A DNA stretch of 64,000 nucleotides from Okapia johnstoni. Its lineage: Eukaryota > Chordata > Mammalia > Artiodactyla > Giraffidae. Position 1 is the first letter of the stretch. Each line of letters starts with the position of its first letter. Below, one piece after another: positions 34,561 through 44,782 of the stretch. The notes beneath the pieces were generated by a model. That model had not been told where the DNA came from. It ran no database searches and was given only the letters and a program-made list of their open reading frames with translations. The position numbers were made by a program, and so were the translations under genes. The stretch spans positions 71,477,405 through 71,541,404 of the forward strand of contig CM044322.1 in assembly GCA_024291935.2 (NCBI GenBank), written 5' to 3'.

Positions 34561-34850
34561 TATCTCTTCTTATCATTTAGCATAGAGCCCCCTCAGGGTC
34601 CCTTGGGAATATTTACCTTCTGTGATCAGGTTCCATCTGCCCTCTAAAGGCTTCCCTGATGACTCCATCTCTACATCCTCAGAGCTCATTGTCATATTTT
34701 CACTGTTCCAGTGCCCTGTACACATTCTTATCATTGTTCATCGCACTGAATTGTAATTATGTTTGCAATTCCATTTCTTCCTGTAGATTGTCACCTCTTT
34801 GGTGGAGGCTTCTTCAGTACAGGGACCAAAACGTCTTGGGTGCACAATAT
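34561..34850 (+). mobile_element. L2 LINE 3' relic
   Basis: AGGCTTCCCTGATGACTCC, GTAGATTGTCACCTCTTTGG and TCAGTACAGGGACC follow the order of the L2 3' end. It is strongly diverged. Confidence 0.55.
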
Positions 34851-34925
34851 ACCTTTCTTTAACTCAAGTTACAATTTCCAAAGTCTCCTTCTTCCAGTGG
34901 ATAGGCTCCCTACTCTGCGCAACAA

Positions 34926-35208
34926 TTGCTGCTGCTGCTCTTGCTTCAGTCGTGTTCAACGCTGGGCGACCCCATAGACAGCAGCCCACCAGGCTCCACC
35001 GTCCCTGGGATTCTCCAGGCAAGAACACTGGAGTGGGTTGCCATTTCCTTCTCCAATGCATGAAAGTGAAAAGGGAAAGTGAAGTCACTCAGTCGTGTCC
35101 AACTCTTCGTGACTCTATGGGCTGCAGCCTACCAGGCTCCTCCGTCCATGGGATTTTCCAGGCAAGAGTACTGGAGTGGGTTGCCATTGCCTTCTTCAGC
35201 ACAACAGT
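34926..35208 (-). mobile_element. Bov-A2 dimeric SINE
   Basis: Antisense dimer with GCTGCTGCTGCTCTTGCTTC and two units each containing CACCAGGCTCC / ACCAGGCTCC, joined by GAAAAGGGAAAGTGAAGTCAC. The imperfect duplication CAACAATTG / CAACAGTTG flanks it. Confidence 0.92.
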
Positions 35209-35449
35209 TGAGTAATTTACTAATTCATGTATTTCAAAGAAGCAATTAAATATGTGAAAAGGTCTGTCTTCAATATAAACATAATTTTTATTTTTAGTAC
35301 TTGAGATATTTTGAGAAGCTAGTATTACTAGTGATGACTTTATACCTAAGGTTTTAAATCAGTTGATATTATGTCTTCATTACTGATCTTTCAAGTGATA
35401 CCATGAGGTTTATTGAAATTTGATCAGTATTATGAAAGGCACTTCTTCA
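35209..35449. other. intergenic spacer
   Basis: Short AT-rich single-copy sequence between Bov-A2 and BovB. Nothing is recognised in it. Confidence 0.6.
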
Positions 35450-36463
35450 TTCAGTTCAGTTCAGTCGCTCAGTCGTGTCCGACTCTTTGCGACCCCATGA
35501 ATTGCAGCACACCAGGCCTCCCTGTCCATCACCAACTCCCGGAGTCTACCTAAACCCACGTCCATCGAGTCGGTGATGCCATCCAACCATCTCATCCTCT
35601 GTCGTCCCCTTCTCCTCCCGCCCCCAATCCTACCCAGCATTAGGGTCTTTTCCAATGAGTCAACCCTTCGCATGAGGTGGCCAAAGTATTGGAGTTTCAG
35701 CCTCAACATCAGACCTTCCAATGAACACCCAGGATTGATCTCTTTTAGGATGGATTGATTGGATCTCCTTGCAGTCCAAGGGACTCTCAAGAGTCTTCTC
35801 CAACACCACAGTTCAAAGGCATCAATTCTTCGGCGCTCAGCCTTCTTCACCGTCCAACTCTCACATCCATACATGACCACTGGAAAAACCATAGCCTTGA
35901 CTAGACGGACTTTTGTTGGCAAAGTAATGTCTCTGCTTTTAAATATGCTATCTAGGTTGGCCATAACCCTTCCTTCCAAGGAGCAAGCGTCTTTTAATTT
36001 CGTGGCTGCAGTCACCATCAGCAGTGATTCTGGAGCCCCCCAAAATAAAGTCTGACACTGTTTCCACTGTTTCCCCATCTATTTCCCATGAAGTGATGGG
36101 ACCAGATGCCATGATCTTAGTTTTCTGAACGTTGAGCTTTAAGCCAACTTTTTCACTCTCCTCCTTCACCTTCAACAAGAGGCTCTTTAGTTCTTCTTCA
36201 CTTTCTGCCATAAGGGTGGTGTCATCCGCATATCTGAGGTTATTGATATTTCTCCCGGCAATCTTGATTCCAGCTTGTGTTTCTTCCAGCCTAGCGTTTC
36301 TCATGATGTACTCTGCATATAAGTTAAATAAGCAAGGTGACAATATACAGCCTTGACGTACTCCTTTTCCTATTTGGAACCAGTCTGTTGTTCCATGTCC
36401 AGTTCTAACTGTTGCTTCCTGACCTGCATACAGGTTTCTCAAGAGACAGATCAGGTGGTCTTT
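35450..36463 (-). mobile_element. BovB LINE, 5'-truncated 1-kb copy
   Basis: Antisense, beginning with the tail TCAGTTCAGTTCAGTCGCTCAG. On the minus strand it encodes the C-terminal half of the reverse transcriptase, with [50 protein letters not shown] and [14 protein letters not shown]. Two long frames (36487-35948 and 36078-35461) overlap, so a single frameshift near 36,030-36,050 breaks an otherwise open reading. There is no endonuclease, so it is inactive. Confidence 0.93.
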
Positions 36464-36540
36464 AGGCAGGATATAATTCATATCCAATTTTCCTAGTTAA
36501 TGACTTTTTTTTTCAGCTTATTGAGGTATACTTTACATAT

Positions 36541-36742
36541 GGATTTCCCTGGTGGCTCAGACGGTAAAGCATCTGCCTACAATGCGGAAGACCTGGGCTC
36601 AATCCCTGGGTTGGGAAGATCTCCTGGAGAAGGAAATGGCAACCCACTCCAGTATTCTTGCCTGGAAAATCCCATGGACGGAGGAGCCTGGTGGGCTACA
36701 GTCCATGGGGTCGCAACGAGTCGGATACAACTGAATGACTTC
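36541..36742 (+). mobile_element. Bov-tA SINE inside the old L1
   Basis: GGATTTCCCTGGTGGCTCAG head to GTCGGATACAACTGAATGAC end. The exact 11-bp duplication ACTTTACATAT flanks it at 36530-36540 and 36743-36753. Confidence 0.95.
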
Positions 36743-37283
36743 ACTTTACATATAAATAAAATTCTCCAATTTTCAGTATACAATTCAATGAGTTTTAAGA
36801 TTTGTGTACAGTCATGTAAACACTAACACAATAAAAATACAGAGCATTTCCATCACTTCAAACAGTTGCCTTATACTCTTTTCTACTCAGCCGCCTCTCC
36901 AGCCTCCAGCTTTTGGCAGTCATCGCTCTGCTTTTATCATGTTTCACCTTTTCTAGAATGTTTAAGAATGGTGTCATATATACAGTATGTACCCTTTTGT
37001 ATTTGGCTTCTTTTACCAGTGCAATGCTTTGAGGTTCATCTGTGCTGTTCAGTACATCTGCAGTCCATTCTTTTTTGTCGCTGAGTAGTATTCCATTGTA
37101 TGAGTATACCACAATTTATTTATTCATTCACTAGTTGATGGATGGTTGGTTTGTATATAGTTTATGGCTATTGTGATTAAAGTTGCTCTGAACATTTGCA
37201 TATAAGTGTTTCTGTGGATGTATATTTTCATTCCTTTTGGATAGATTTAAGAATGATATGCTGGATAAAATGATAACTATATC

Positions 37284-37313
37284 TATATCTATATCTATAT
37301 AGATATAGATATA
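37284..37313. repeat. 30-bp perfect palindrome of TATATC units
   Basis: (TATATC)n meets (GATATA)n to form a perfect palindrome centred between 37298 and 37299. It could form a hairpin or cruciform. It is probably a by-product of microsatellite growth within the L1 relic. Confidence 0.9.
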
Positions 37314-37837
37314 AAAACTTTATAAGAAAACGCCCAGTTTTCCAAAGTGTCTGTTCCACTTGGCAGTCAGAATGAGAGATCCAGTTGTTTCACACCCTTG
37401 CCAACACTTGACATTGTAAATCTTTTTAAGTTTAGTTACTCTAGTGGGTTTGTAATGACATCTTATTTTAGTGTAAATTTTTATTTCCTTGATGTTTAAT
37501 GATATAGCGAAGTATGTGTTCAAATTTTTCATCCATTTTTTAAACCAAGTTGTGTGTGTGTGTATATAAAATATTTTCTCCTAGTCAGTAGCTTGCCTTT
37601 TCATTTTCTTAATGTTATTTGAGAAGCAAAATTTTTAATGTTGCTGAAGTCCAATTTATTGATTTTTCTTCTATGGTCTGCTTTTTTGATTGCCCTACCT
37701 CATAAATCTTTCTCTAGTGCAAAGTCATAAAAATTTTTGCTTATTTCTTTTGCTGGACATTTTATGGTTTTAATTTTGACATATAAGTCAGTGACCCATT
37801 TTGAGTTAACATTCTGTTTGTTTGTTTTCAAATGAAC

Positions 37838-38035
37838 TTAACTTATTTATTATTTGGCTGTTCCGGGTCTGCACTGTGGCACAGGCTCTTCACTGTGGTG
37901 CTTCTCTAGCTGTGGCACAGGGGTTAGTTGCCCTGTGGCATGTGGGACCTTAGTTCCATGACCAGGGATTGAACCCAGACCCCCTGCATTGGGAGCTCAG
38001 AGCCTTAGAGACTGGAACACTTCGGGAAGTCCCTG
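37838..38035 (-). mobile_element. CHR-type tRNA SINE
   Basis: Antisense: TTATTTATTATTTGGCTG, GCACAGGCTCTTCACTGTGG, CCATGACCAGGGATTGAACC and the head CACTTCGGGAAGTCCC. Confidence 0.85.
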
Positions 38036-38149
38036 AGTTAATTTTTGTATATGATATGAAGTAAGGTTTTGAGATTGATGTTTTTACACACAAATAATGA
38101 ATTGTTGAAAAGTAACCTTGGCATCTTTATTAAAAATCAATTGACCATA

Positions 38150-38273
38150 TTAGGATTTCCCTTGCAGTCCAGTGGTTAAGATGCCATGCTTCCAATGCAA
38201 GGGGCATGGGTTCCATCCCTGGTCAGGGAACTAAGACCCCCATATGCTGTATGCATGGGGAAAAAAAAAAAAT
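38150..38273 (+). mobile_element. CHR-type tRNA SINE, short form
   Basis: AGGATTTCCCTTGCAGTCCAG head, GGGTTCCATCCCTGGTCAGG, and a GGGGAAAAAAAAAAAATC tail. Confidence 0.85.
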
Positions 38274-39498
38274 CAACTGACTATATACTATTTCAATTTC
38301 TGTTTCAGTGATCTGTATCTCTGTCTTTGCATAAATGCTACACTGTCTTGATTACTGTTAACTTTATATTAAGTCTTGAAATCACTCTGTTCTTTTTCAA
38401 CATAGTTTTGGCTCTTGTAGGTCCTTTGCATTTCTCTTTGAATCTTAGAAGCAGCTTATTAATTCTTACAAAAAAATTAACTAAGGTATTAAATGGGATT
38501 GCATTGACTTTATAGATTGACTTTAGAACACTGACACCTTAGCAATATTGTCTTCTGATCCAAAAACAGAGTACATTTCTCCATTTGTTTGGGCTTTAAA
38601 AATTTTCTATCACCAGTGTTTCATAGTTTTTCATATACATATATTTATTTTGGCATACTGATCTCATATCCTGTGACCTTAGAATTTTTACATTTATCTG
38701 TTGAATATTAACAGTATATGCCTTTTATTTCTTTTTTTTCTTATTGTACTGGTTAGAACATTTAGTATATTTTTGAACAGAAGTTGTGAAAGCAATCATC
38801 ATTGCCTGATTATTAGGATTGGTGATGTCTTCTCTGTCATTCCCAGTGTTGGTGATTTATATCTCTTCTCTTCTCTTTCTTTTTCGTCTGTCAAGAGGTT
38901 TGTCAATTTTATCAATCTTTAAAAAGAAACAGCATTTGGTTTCATTGATTTTTTTTCCCTTGTTGTTTTTGTTGTACTTTGCTCTGTTTTGTGTTCTAGT
39001 CCACTGATTTCTGATTTATAATCTATTTCCTTCTTTCACATTCTTTCGGTTTAATTGTCTTTTTCAAATTTCTTAAGGTGGAACTTAAAGCACTGATTCA
39101 AAACTTTTCTTCTAATGTAAGCACCCAATGCTATAAATTTCCCTATAAGCACTGCTCTAGCTGCTTCTCAAATGTGTTCACATGTTGTAATTTCATTTTC
39201 ATACAGACCCAAATATTTTCTAATCCTTCACAAAAAAGATTTATCCAGTCCCAGATGTCATGTTCTGACGTTGAGAAACCCACTTTCTTTAATATTTTAT
39301 ACCCAAAGCTCTAGCAGTTTTTCAAGAATAAATACTTCTTATATTGGGGGATCCACCTTTGGTTCATTTCCAGAGCCCTGAGATATTTCTTTTTGACAGT
39401 TTTGTCCAGCCTTATGGAGAGGATTGACAATTTTGTCACACTGCCATGGCTGTAAGTTTGACCATACTTTTACTTTTAACCCTATTTGTCCTTGTATT

Positions 39499-39645
39499 TG
39501 GGCTTCCCTGGTGGCTTAGCTGGTAAAGAACCCACATGTGATGTGGGAGACTTGGGTTTGACCCATGGGTTGGGAAGATCTCCTGGAGAAGGGAACGGCT
39601 ATCCATTCCAGTATTCTGGCCTGGAGAATTCCACGAACAGTATAG
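39499..39645 (+). mobile_element. Bov-tA SINE, 3'-truncated
   Basis: GGGCTTCCCTGGTGGCTTAG through GGCCTGGAGAATTCCACG. It stops about 60 bp short of the usual end. Confidence 0.9.
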
Positions 39646-39690
39646 TCCTCGTACTTAAAGTAGGTTTCCTGTAGAAAACATATAGCTGTT

Positions 39691-39897
39691 TTTTGTTGTT
39701 TAGTTGCTCAGTTGTGTCCAACTCTTTGTGACCTCCACAGACTGAAGCCTGCCAGGCTCCATTGCCCATGGGATTCTCCAGGCAAGAATACTGGAGTGGG
39801 TTGCCATTTCCTTCTCCAGGGGATCTTCCCAACCCAGGGATTGAAACCACTTCTGCATGGTAGGTGGATTCTTTACTGCTGAGCCACTGGGGAAACC
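39691..39897 (-). mobile_element. Bov-tA SINE
   Basis: Antisense: TAGTTGCTCAGTTGTGTCC, AGCCTGCCAGGCTCC, GATCTTCCCAACCCAGGGATTG and TTTACTGCTGAGCCACTGGGG. Confidence 0.92.
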
Positions 39898-39935
39898 TGT
39901 TATAGTTGATTTCTTTAAAAAAATTAAATTTGGGG

Positions 39936-40209
39936 GTATTGGTTGCTGCGTGCAGGTTTTCCCTAGCTATGGTGAGGAGGGGCTACTCTTCGTTGTGGAA
40001 CTCAGGCTTCTCACTTCAGTGGCTTCCCTTGCTGTGGAGCACAGGCTCTGGGGGTGTGGACTTCATAGTTGCAGCACACAGGTTCCGTAGTTGTGGTGTG
40101 TGGGCTTAGTTGTTGTGTGGAACGTGGAATCTTCCTCCACCAGGGACTGAACACATGTCCCCTGCATTGACAGGTGGGTTCTATCCACTGTACCACCAGG
40201 TGAAGTCCA
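39936..40209 (-). mobile_element. CHR-type SINE, long form
   Basis: Antisense CHR with the long middle section (CTATGGTGAGGAGGGGCTAC, CTTGCTGTGGAGCACAGGC) and the head CCACTGTACCACCAGGTGAAGTCC. It ends 30 bp before BovB. Confidence 0.85.
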
Positions 40210-40239
40210 TGCAGTTGTATTTTTGAAACCCAATATGAT

Positions 40240-41327
40240 GATGTCTGCCTTCATTGACTATGCTAAAGCCTTTGTGTGGATCACAACAAACTGGAAAATT
40301 CTTAAAGAGATGGGCATACCAAACTGCCTTACCTGCCTCCTAAGAAATCTGTATGCAGGTCAAGAAGCAACAGTTAGAACCAGACATGAAACAACAGACT
40401 GGTTCCAAATAGGGAAGGGAGTATGTCAGGTTGTATATTGTCACCCTGCTTATTTAACTTCTGTGCAGAGTACATCATGAGAAATGCCAGGCTGGATGAA
40501 GCACAAGCAGGAATCAAGATTGCTGGGAGAAATATCAATAACGTTACATATGCAGATGATACCACCCTTATGGCAGAAAGCAAAGAAGAACTAAAGAGCC
40601 TCTTGATGAAAATGAAAGAAGAGAGTGAAAAAGATGACTTAAAGCTCAACATTCAAAAAACGAAGATCAAGGCATCCAGTCCCATCACTTCATGGCACAT
40701 AGATGGGGAAACAATGGAAATAGTAACAGACTTTGTTTTCTTGGGCTCCAAAATCACTGCAGATGGTGAATGCAGCCATGAAATTAAAAGACACTTCTTC
40801 CTTGGAAGAAAAGCTATGACAAACCTAGACAGTGTATTAAAAAGCAGAGACATTACTTTGCCAACAAAGGTCCGTCTAGTCAAAGCTATGGTTTTTCCAG
40901 TAGTCATGTATGGATGTGAGAGTTGGTCCATAAAGAAGCCTGAGTGTTGAAGAACTGATGCTTTTGAACTGTGGTGCTGGAGAAGATTCTTGAGAATCCC
41001 TTGGACTGCAAAGAGATCTAACCAGTCTATCCTAAAGGAAATCAGTCCTGAATATTCATTGGAAGGACTGATGCTGAAGTTCCAATACTTTGGCCACCAG
41101 GTGTGAAGAGCTGACTCATTAGAAAAGACCCTGATGCTGGGAAAGATTGAAGGCAGGAGGAGAAGGGGATGACAGAAGATGAGATGGTTGGATGGCATCA
41201 CTGACTCAATGGACATGAGTTTGAGCAAGCACCATGAGATGGTGAAGGACAGGGAAGCCTGGCGTGCTGCAGTCCACGGGATCACAAAGAGTTGGACACG
41301 ACTGAGCGACTGAACAACAACAACAAG
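40240..41327 (+). mobile_element. BovB LINE, 5'-truncated 1.1-kb copy, sense
   Basis: It encodes the C-terminal half of the reverse transcriptase: FIDYAKAF near 40250, GCILSPCLFNFCAEYI, then TYADDTTLMAESKEELKSLL and [21 protein letters not shown] stop follows the codons for KKPEC at 40948-40950. One frame slip occurs near 40,430, where the GCILSPCLF motif changes frame. The tail is GACTGAGCGACTGAACAAC followed by (AAC)n. It is inactive. Confidence 0.93.
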
Positions 41328-41488
41328 GTCTTCATCGCTGTGTGTGGGCTTGCTCTAGTTGCAGTGCTCAGGCTCCTCATTATGGTTGCTTCTCTTGTGT
41401 GGGCTCTGGAGAGCGCTCAGGCTTCAGTAGTTGTGGCTTGCAGCCTCAGTAGTTCTGGCTCACGGGCTCCAGAGTGCAGGCCAACCCT
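41328..41488 (-). mobile_element. CHR-type SINE middle fragment
   Basis: Antisense long-form CHR text (GCTTGCTCTAGTTGCAGTGC, GTGGGCTCTGGAGAGCGC, GGCTTCAGTAGTTGTGGC) lacking its tRNA head. It may be part of the same long-form SINE as 39936-40209, though the two overlap in content, so separate copies are more likely. Confidence 0.65.
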
Positions 41489-43033
41489 TTATTTTTGAAT
41501 GATATTTCCACCAGCCAAAGAATTCTAGGTTATTTTTTTTTTCTTTTGATACTTTAAAGGTGTCACTCCATTTTCTCATCCAGCTCTTAAACTCTTTGAA
41601 TCCCTGATTTTGTGCTAGGTCCCTTGGAGTTAAAATGTTAGACACAGCATTTGTCTCAAGTTAACTGTTTCAGTTTACCTTTTCCCAGTAACAATTCTGA
41701 TACTGCTATTGGGAATATAACCTGATATTGCTATTAAGATCATAGCCATGTGTAATGTACAGTTATTTCTTTTCACTTGAGGGGTTATATACTGTCTCAT
41801 CACCTCCCTTCGACTCTGATCCTAATGTTACTTCCTCATGAGTCTGTGTTTCTCTGTACTCCTTCCAGAGCACACAGTCTTCGCTGCCTGTTCCATCTAA
41901 GCGGAAGTTTAAGGGATCAGACCTCTTTGGTTTCCTTCCCAGGGCTCTTTCCAGTGCTGTGAAGAGAACCTAGGCATTGATCCAGTGGGCTTGAACTCCA
42001 GTTTTCCATTTCCACCAGCTGTGTGCCCTTGAGGAAATTACTTGAATATAAAGGGGTCATACCTAAAATTTGAATAATAATAATACCTCTCAGAGAAGTT
42101 GGGAGGACTAAATTAGATAATGTATGAAAAGTTCTTAGTACCATATTTGACATATAATAATACCAACTAGTGTATATTATGTGATATATGTATATATCTC
42201 CCAATTTACAGATGATGGACCTGACACATAGCAACCTACCCAAGGTTATACAACTAGGGAATGGCAGAGAACTGGGAATTAAGCCCTGATTGGTTCCAGA
42301 GTCCATACTTTTACCTATGATGCTTTACTCATTCTCTCAGTAAACCTTAATAGAAATGGGGTTGGAGTTTGAAAAATAAGTACTCTTGATCAGGTGAATG
42401 TTGGAGGAAGAGGAAACTTCAAGTAGGAAAAAATGGGTTTAGAGAAAAGGTAGAAATGGAAGAATATAGAGAGCACGTTGGAGAAATGACTAATAAGCTG
42501 GTCAAACTGGGTACAGGTTCTGTGGGATGGAGGATAAGCTTTGTTATTAGGGTCTGAATGATAGAGTACTTTGAAAGCCATGCTAAGCAGTTTGGTCTGT
42601 TTCCTTCTACATAAAATGTCAAGCTAGCAAGGCAGTGACATGGTCAGACTCGTTCTTTTGGAATAGCTCTTGGGTCATTTGAGCAGAAGAGAGAGAGCAA
42701 GTAGGATGTTCTTGTACAAGTACAGGTATGAAGCAGTGAGCTCAACCAGAGGGATGGCTAGACTGGAAAGGGGACGCTGGGAGTCATGAAGGTATTATGG
42801 TTGACAGGACTCAGAGACTGATCAGATGAAGAAGGAGAAATTACAATGGGTCAGCTTTACTATGTTTGGTGACAAGGAGGAAGATGATGTTTAATAAGCA
42901 TCTCAAACTTAATACATCTTTAAATTAGTTTTCCCTGAGTCCTTGTTATCTCAGAATATGGTACAATTAACAATCATCCCATTTCTTGGCCCCCTAAACC
43001 TAGGAGTAGTATGACCAACTGTCCTGATTTGCC
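41489..43033. other. intergenic: MIR and ancient repeat relics
   Basis: 41990-42170 is MIR-like (AGCTGTGTGCCCTTGAGG, ATAATAATACCTCTCAGAG). 42370-42880 carries phrases of the old purine-rich repeat family (GAAAGCCATGCTAAGCAG, AAGGCAGTGACATGGTCAGAC). 41489-41989 shows nothing clear. Confidence 0.5.
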
Positions 43034-43176
43034 TGGGAAAGATCTCTTGGCGAAGGAAATGGCTACCCACTCCATTATTCTTGCCTGGAGAATTCCATGG
43101 ACAGAGGAGCCTGGCAGGCCACAGTCCCTGGGGTCATAAAGAGTCGGACATGACTGAGCAACTGTCACTTTCACTT
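43034..43176 (+). mobile_element. Bov-A monomer-like SINE fragment
   Basis: It lacks the tRNA head. It runs from AAGATCTCTTGGCGAAGG to GTCGGACATGACTGAGCAAC. Confidence 0.88.
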
Positions 43177-43486
43177 TTGTCCTGGTTTTAGCTCTGAAAA
43201 CTCCACGCCCCAGGAAACTCCTCCTCTCAGGCAAACAGAGACTGTTGGTCATCCTAACACAAAAGTCACCTTAGATTTTCTTCTATTTCTCACAATCAGT
43301 TGGAACTCCCTCCCTCCAGATATACCCTCTTTCCACCTACACTGCCACCTGGTCCATGCCTCCACTGTGTCCTACCTACAAGAAGCAGGCAATTGGATCT
43401 GTGCATCTGAAGCCCAGGGGAGAGGTCAGACTCAAATAGAAACTTGGGAACCGGCAGCATGTGGGTGATATTTAAAACAATGGAGG
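43177..43486. other. intergenic spacer, no recognised feature
   Basis: About 310 bp of non-repetitive sequence between two SINEs. Confidence 0.6.
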
Positions 43487-43687
43487 AAGGACTTGCCGGG
43501 TGGTCCAGTGGTTGAGAATCTGCCTGGAAATGCAGGGGACACGGGTTTGATACCTGGTTGGGAGGTCAGGGAACTAAGATCACACACGCTGCAGGCAACT
43601 AAGCCTGCACGCCACAGCGAAAGAGCCCACGTGTGGCAACTAAGACCAGTTGCGGCACCAGTAACTAAACATTGAAAAAATAAAGCG
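43487..43687 (+). mobile_element. CHR-type tRNA SINE with tail
   Basis: GGACTTGCCGGGTGGTCCAG head, ACACGGGTTTGATACCTGG, GCAACTAAGCCTGCACGCC and the tail TTGAAAAAATAAAG. Confidence 0.9.
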
Positions 43688-44618
43688 GTAGAGGAGATTG
43701 CCTAGGGAGAGTAGGGAGAGAGTATGCAGAGAACGTACAGAAGCAGGCCAGGGTGGAGTTTGGTGGAGTTGGGATACTCCATCATTTTGAGGTTAAACAG
43801 AGAAGTTGTAACCCAGGAGTTTAAGAAGCAATAGCCAGTGAAGTGAGAGATAAACCAGGGGAATGTGGTGTCATGAAGGCCTGGAGGGAAAAAAAGCTCC
43901 AGGCAGGTTGTGGTGGCCAACTGTGTCAAATCCTGGACAAACAAATGGATTTAAAAGAGAGTTCCTGTTCCCAAGGAGTTTCAGTCTAGGGAAACAGGAA
44001 AGTGAGCTCTCATACATGAGTACTATAACAGCGACAAACGTGGGACACGTGGCCAGTGCCGAGGGCTTCTTCCTGGGCTGTGATTTCAAGGAGAATTGAA
44101 AAAGAAAAGAGAGAAGGATTCTTCAGGCCAAGAGGGCCACAGGCACAAAGGATAATCAATTGCAGGGGTTTCAGGATGGCTGGGGTATAGAGGGTAAAAC
44201 AAATGGGGCACCCATTGCAGGGAGGAGAGAGGGCAGAACTGTCATCAGGTGGGTCACCTAAGGTGAGACAGAAAATGGTCTGCTGGATTTGGCAACCTGG
44301 AAATAAATGTTTATTTTTGTCAGAAGAATTCTAACCATTTTCAAGGAGCTGAGGGAACAGAAACCAGATTGTGAGTAACTGGCAATAAGGGATTAGACAC
44401 GCCAAGGATATAGGGCATTTCTTTAAGAAACTTGAAGTGAAAGGAAGGAGAAAGTGGTGATAAGGTAATTGGGGTGGGGAGGTTGGCATGGGGCTTTTTT
44501 TTTTTTTTTAAGGCAGAATTCTTGAACTTCATTATAGGCTTTAAGGAAAGAACTGGAAGAGAGGGAAGCTTGAAAATATAGGGAAGAAGAGACAATTGAT
44601 TTGACTAAGATTTCTGAA
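43688..44618 (+). repeat. ancient interspersed repeat remnants
   Basis: Old-family phrases such as AAGCAATAGCCAGTGAAGTG and GGGGAATGTGGTGTCATGAAGGCC, then CAACTGTGTCAAATCCTGG. A poly-T run lies near 44,500. It is heavily diverged. Confidence 0.45.
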
Positions 44619-44782
44619 GGGCTTCCCAAGGGGCACTAGTGGTAAAGAACCTGCCTGCTAATGCAGGAGACGTAAGGGACAAGGGTTCAACCGCTGGGTC
44701 GGGAAGATCCCCTGGAGGAGGAAAAGGCAACCCACTCCAGTATTCTTGCCTGGAGAATCCCATGGACAGGGGAGCCTGGTAA
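44619..44782 (+). mobile_element. Bov-tA SINE, 3'-truncated
   Basis: GGGCTTCCCAAGGGGCACTAG head, GACAAGGGTTCAACCGCTGG, and the end GACAGGGGAGCCTGGT. Confidence 0.9.

Larger units (their letters stand above)
36500..39480 (-). mobile_element. ancient L1 (3' half), antisense, interrupted by three SINEs
   Basis: Three kb of antisense old L1. The 3' UTR includes GTATTCCATTGTATGAGTAT and CACCCTTGCCAACACTTG. ORF2-derived text includes AAGTCCAATTTATTGATTTT, CACACTGTCTTGATTACTG... with CTACACTG spelling, and AACTTAAAGCACTGATTC. Stops saturate every frame. Bov-tA (36541) and two CHR SINEs (37838, 38150) lie inside it. Confidence 0.75.

Noticed and set aside
44619..44690. tRNA-like sequences (here and in many other places)
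   Set aside because: They are the tRNA-derived heads of Bov-tA and CHR SINEs, with degenerate arms and attached SINE bodies, not tRNA genes.
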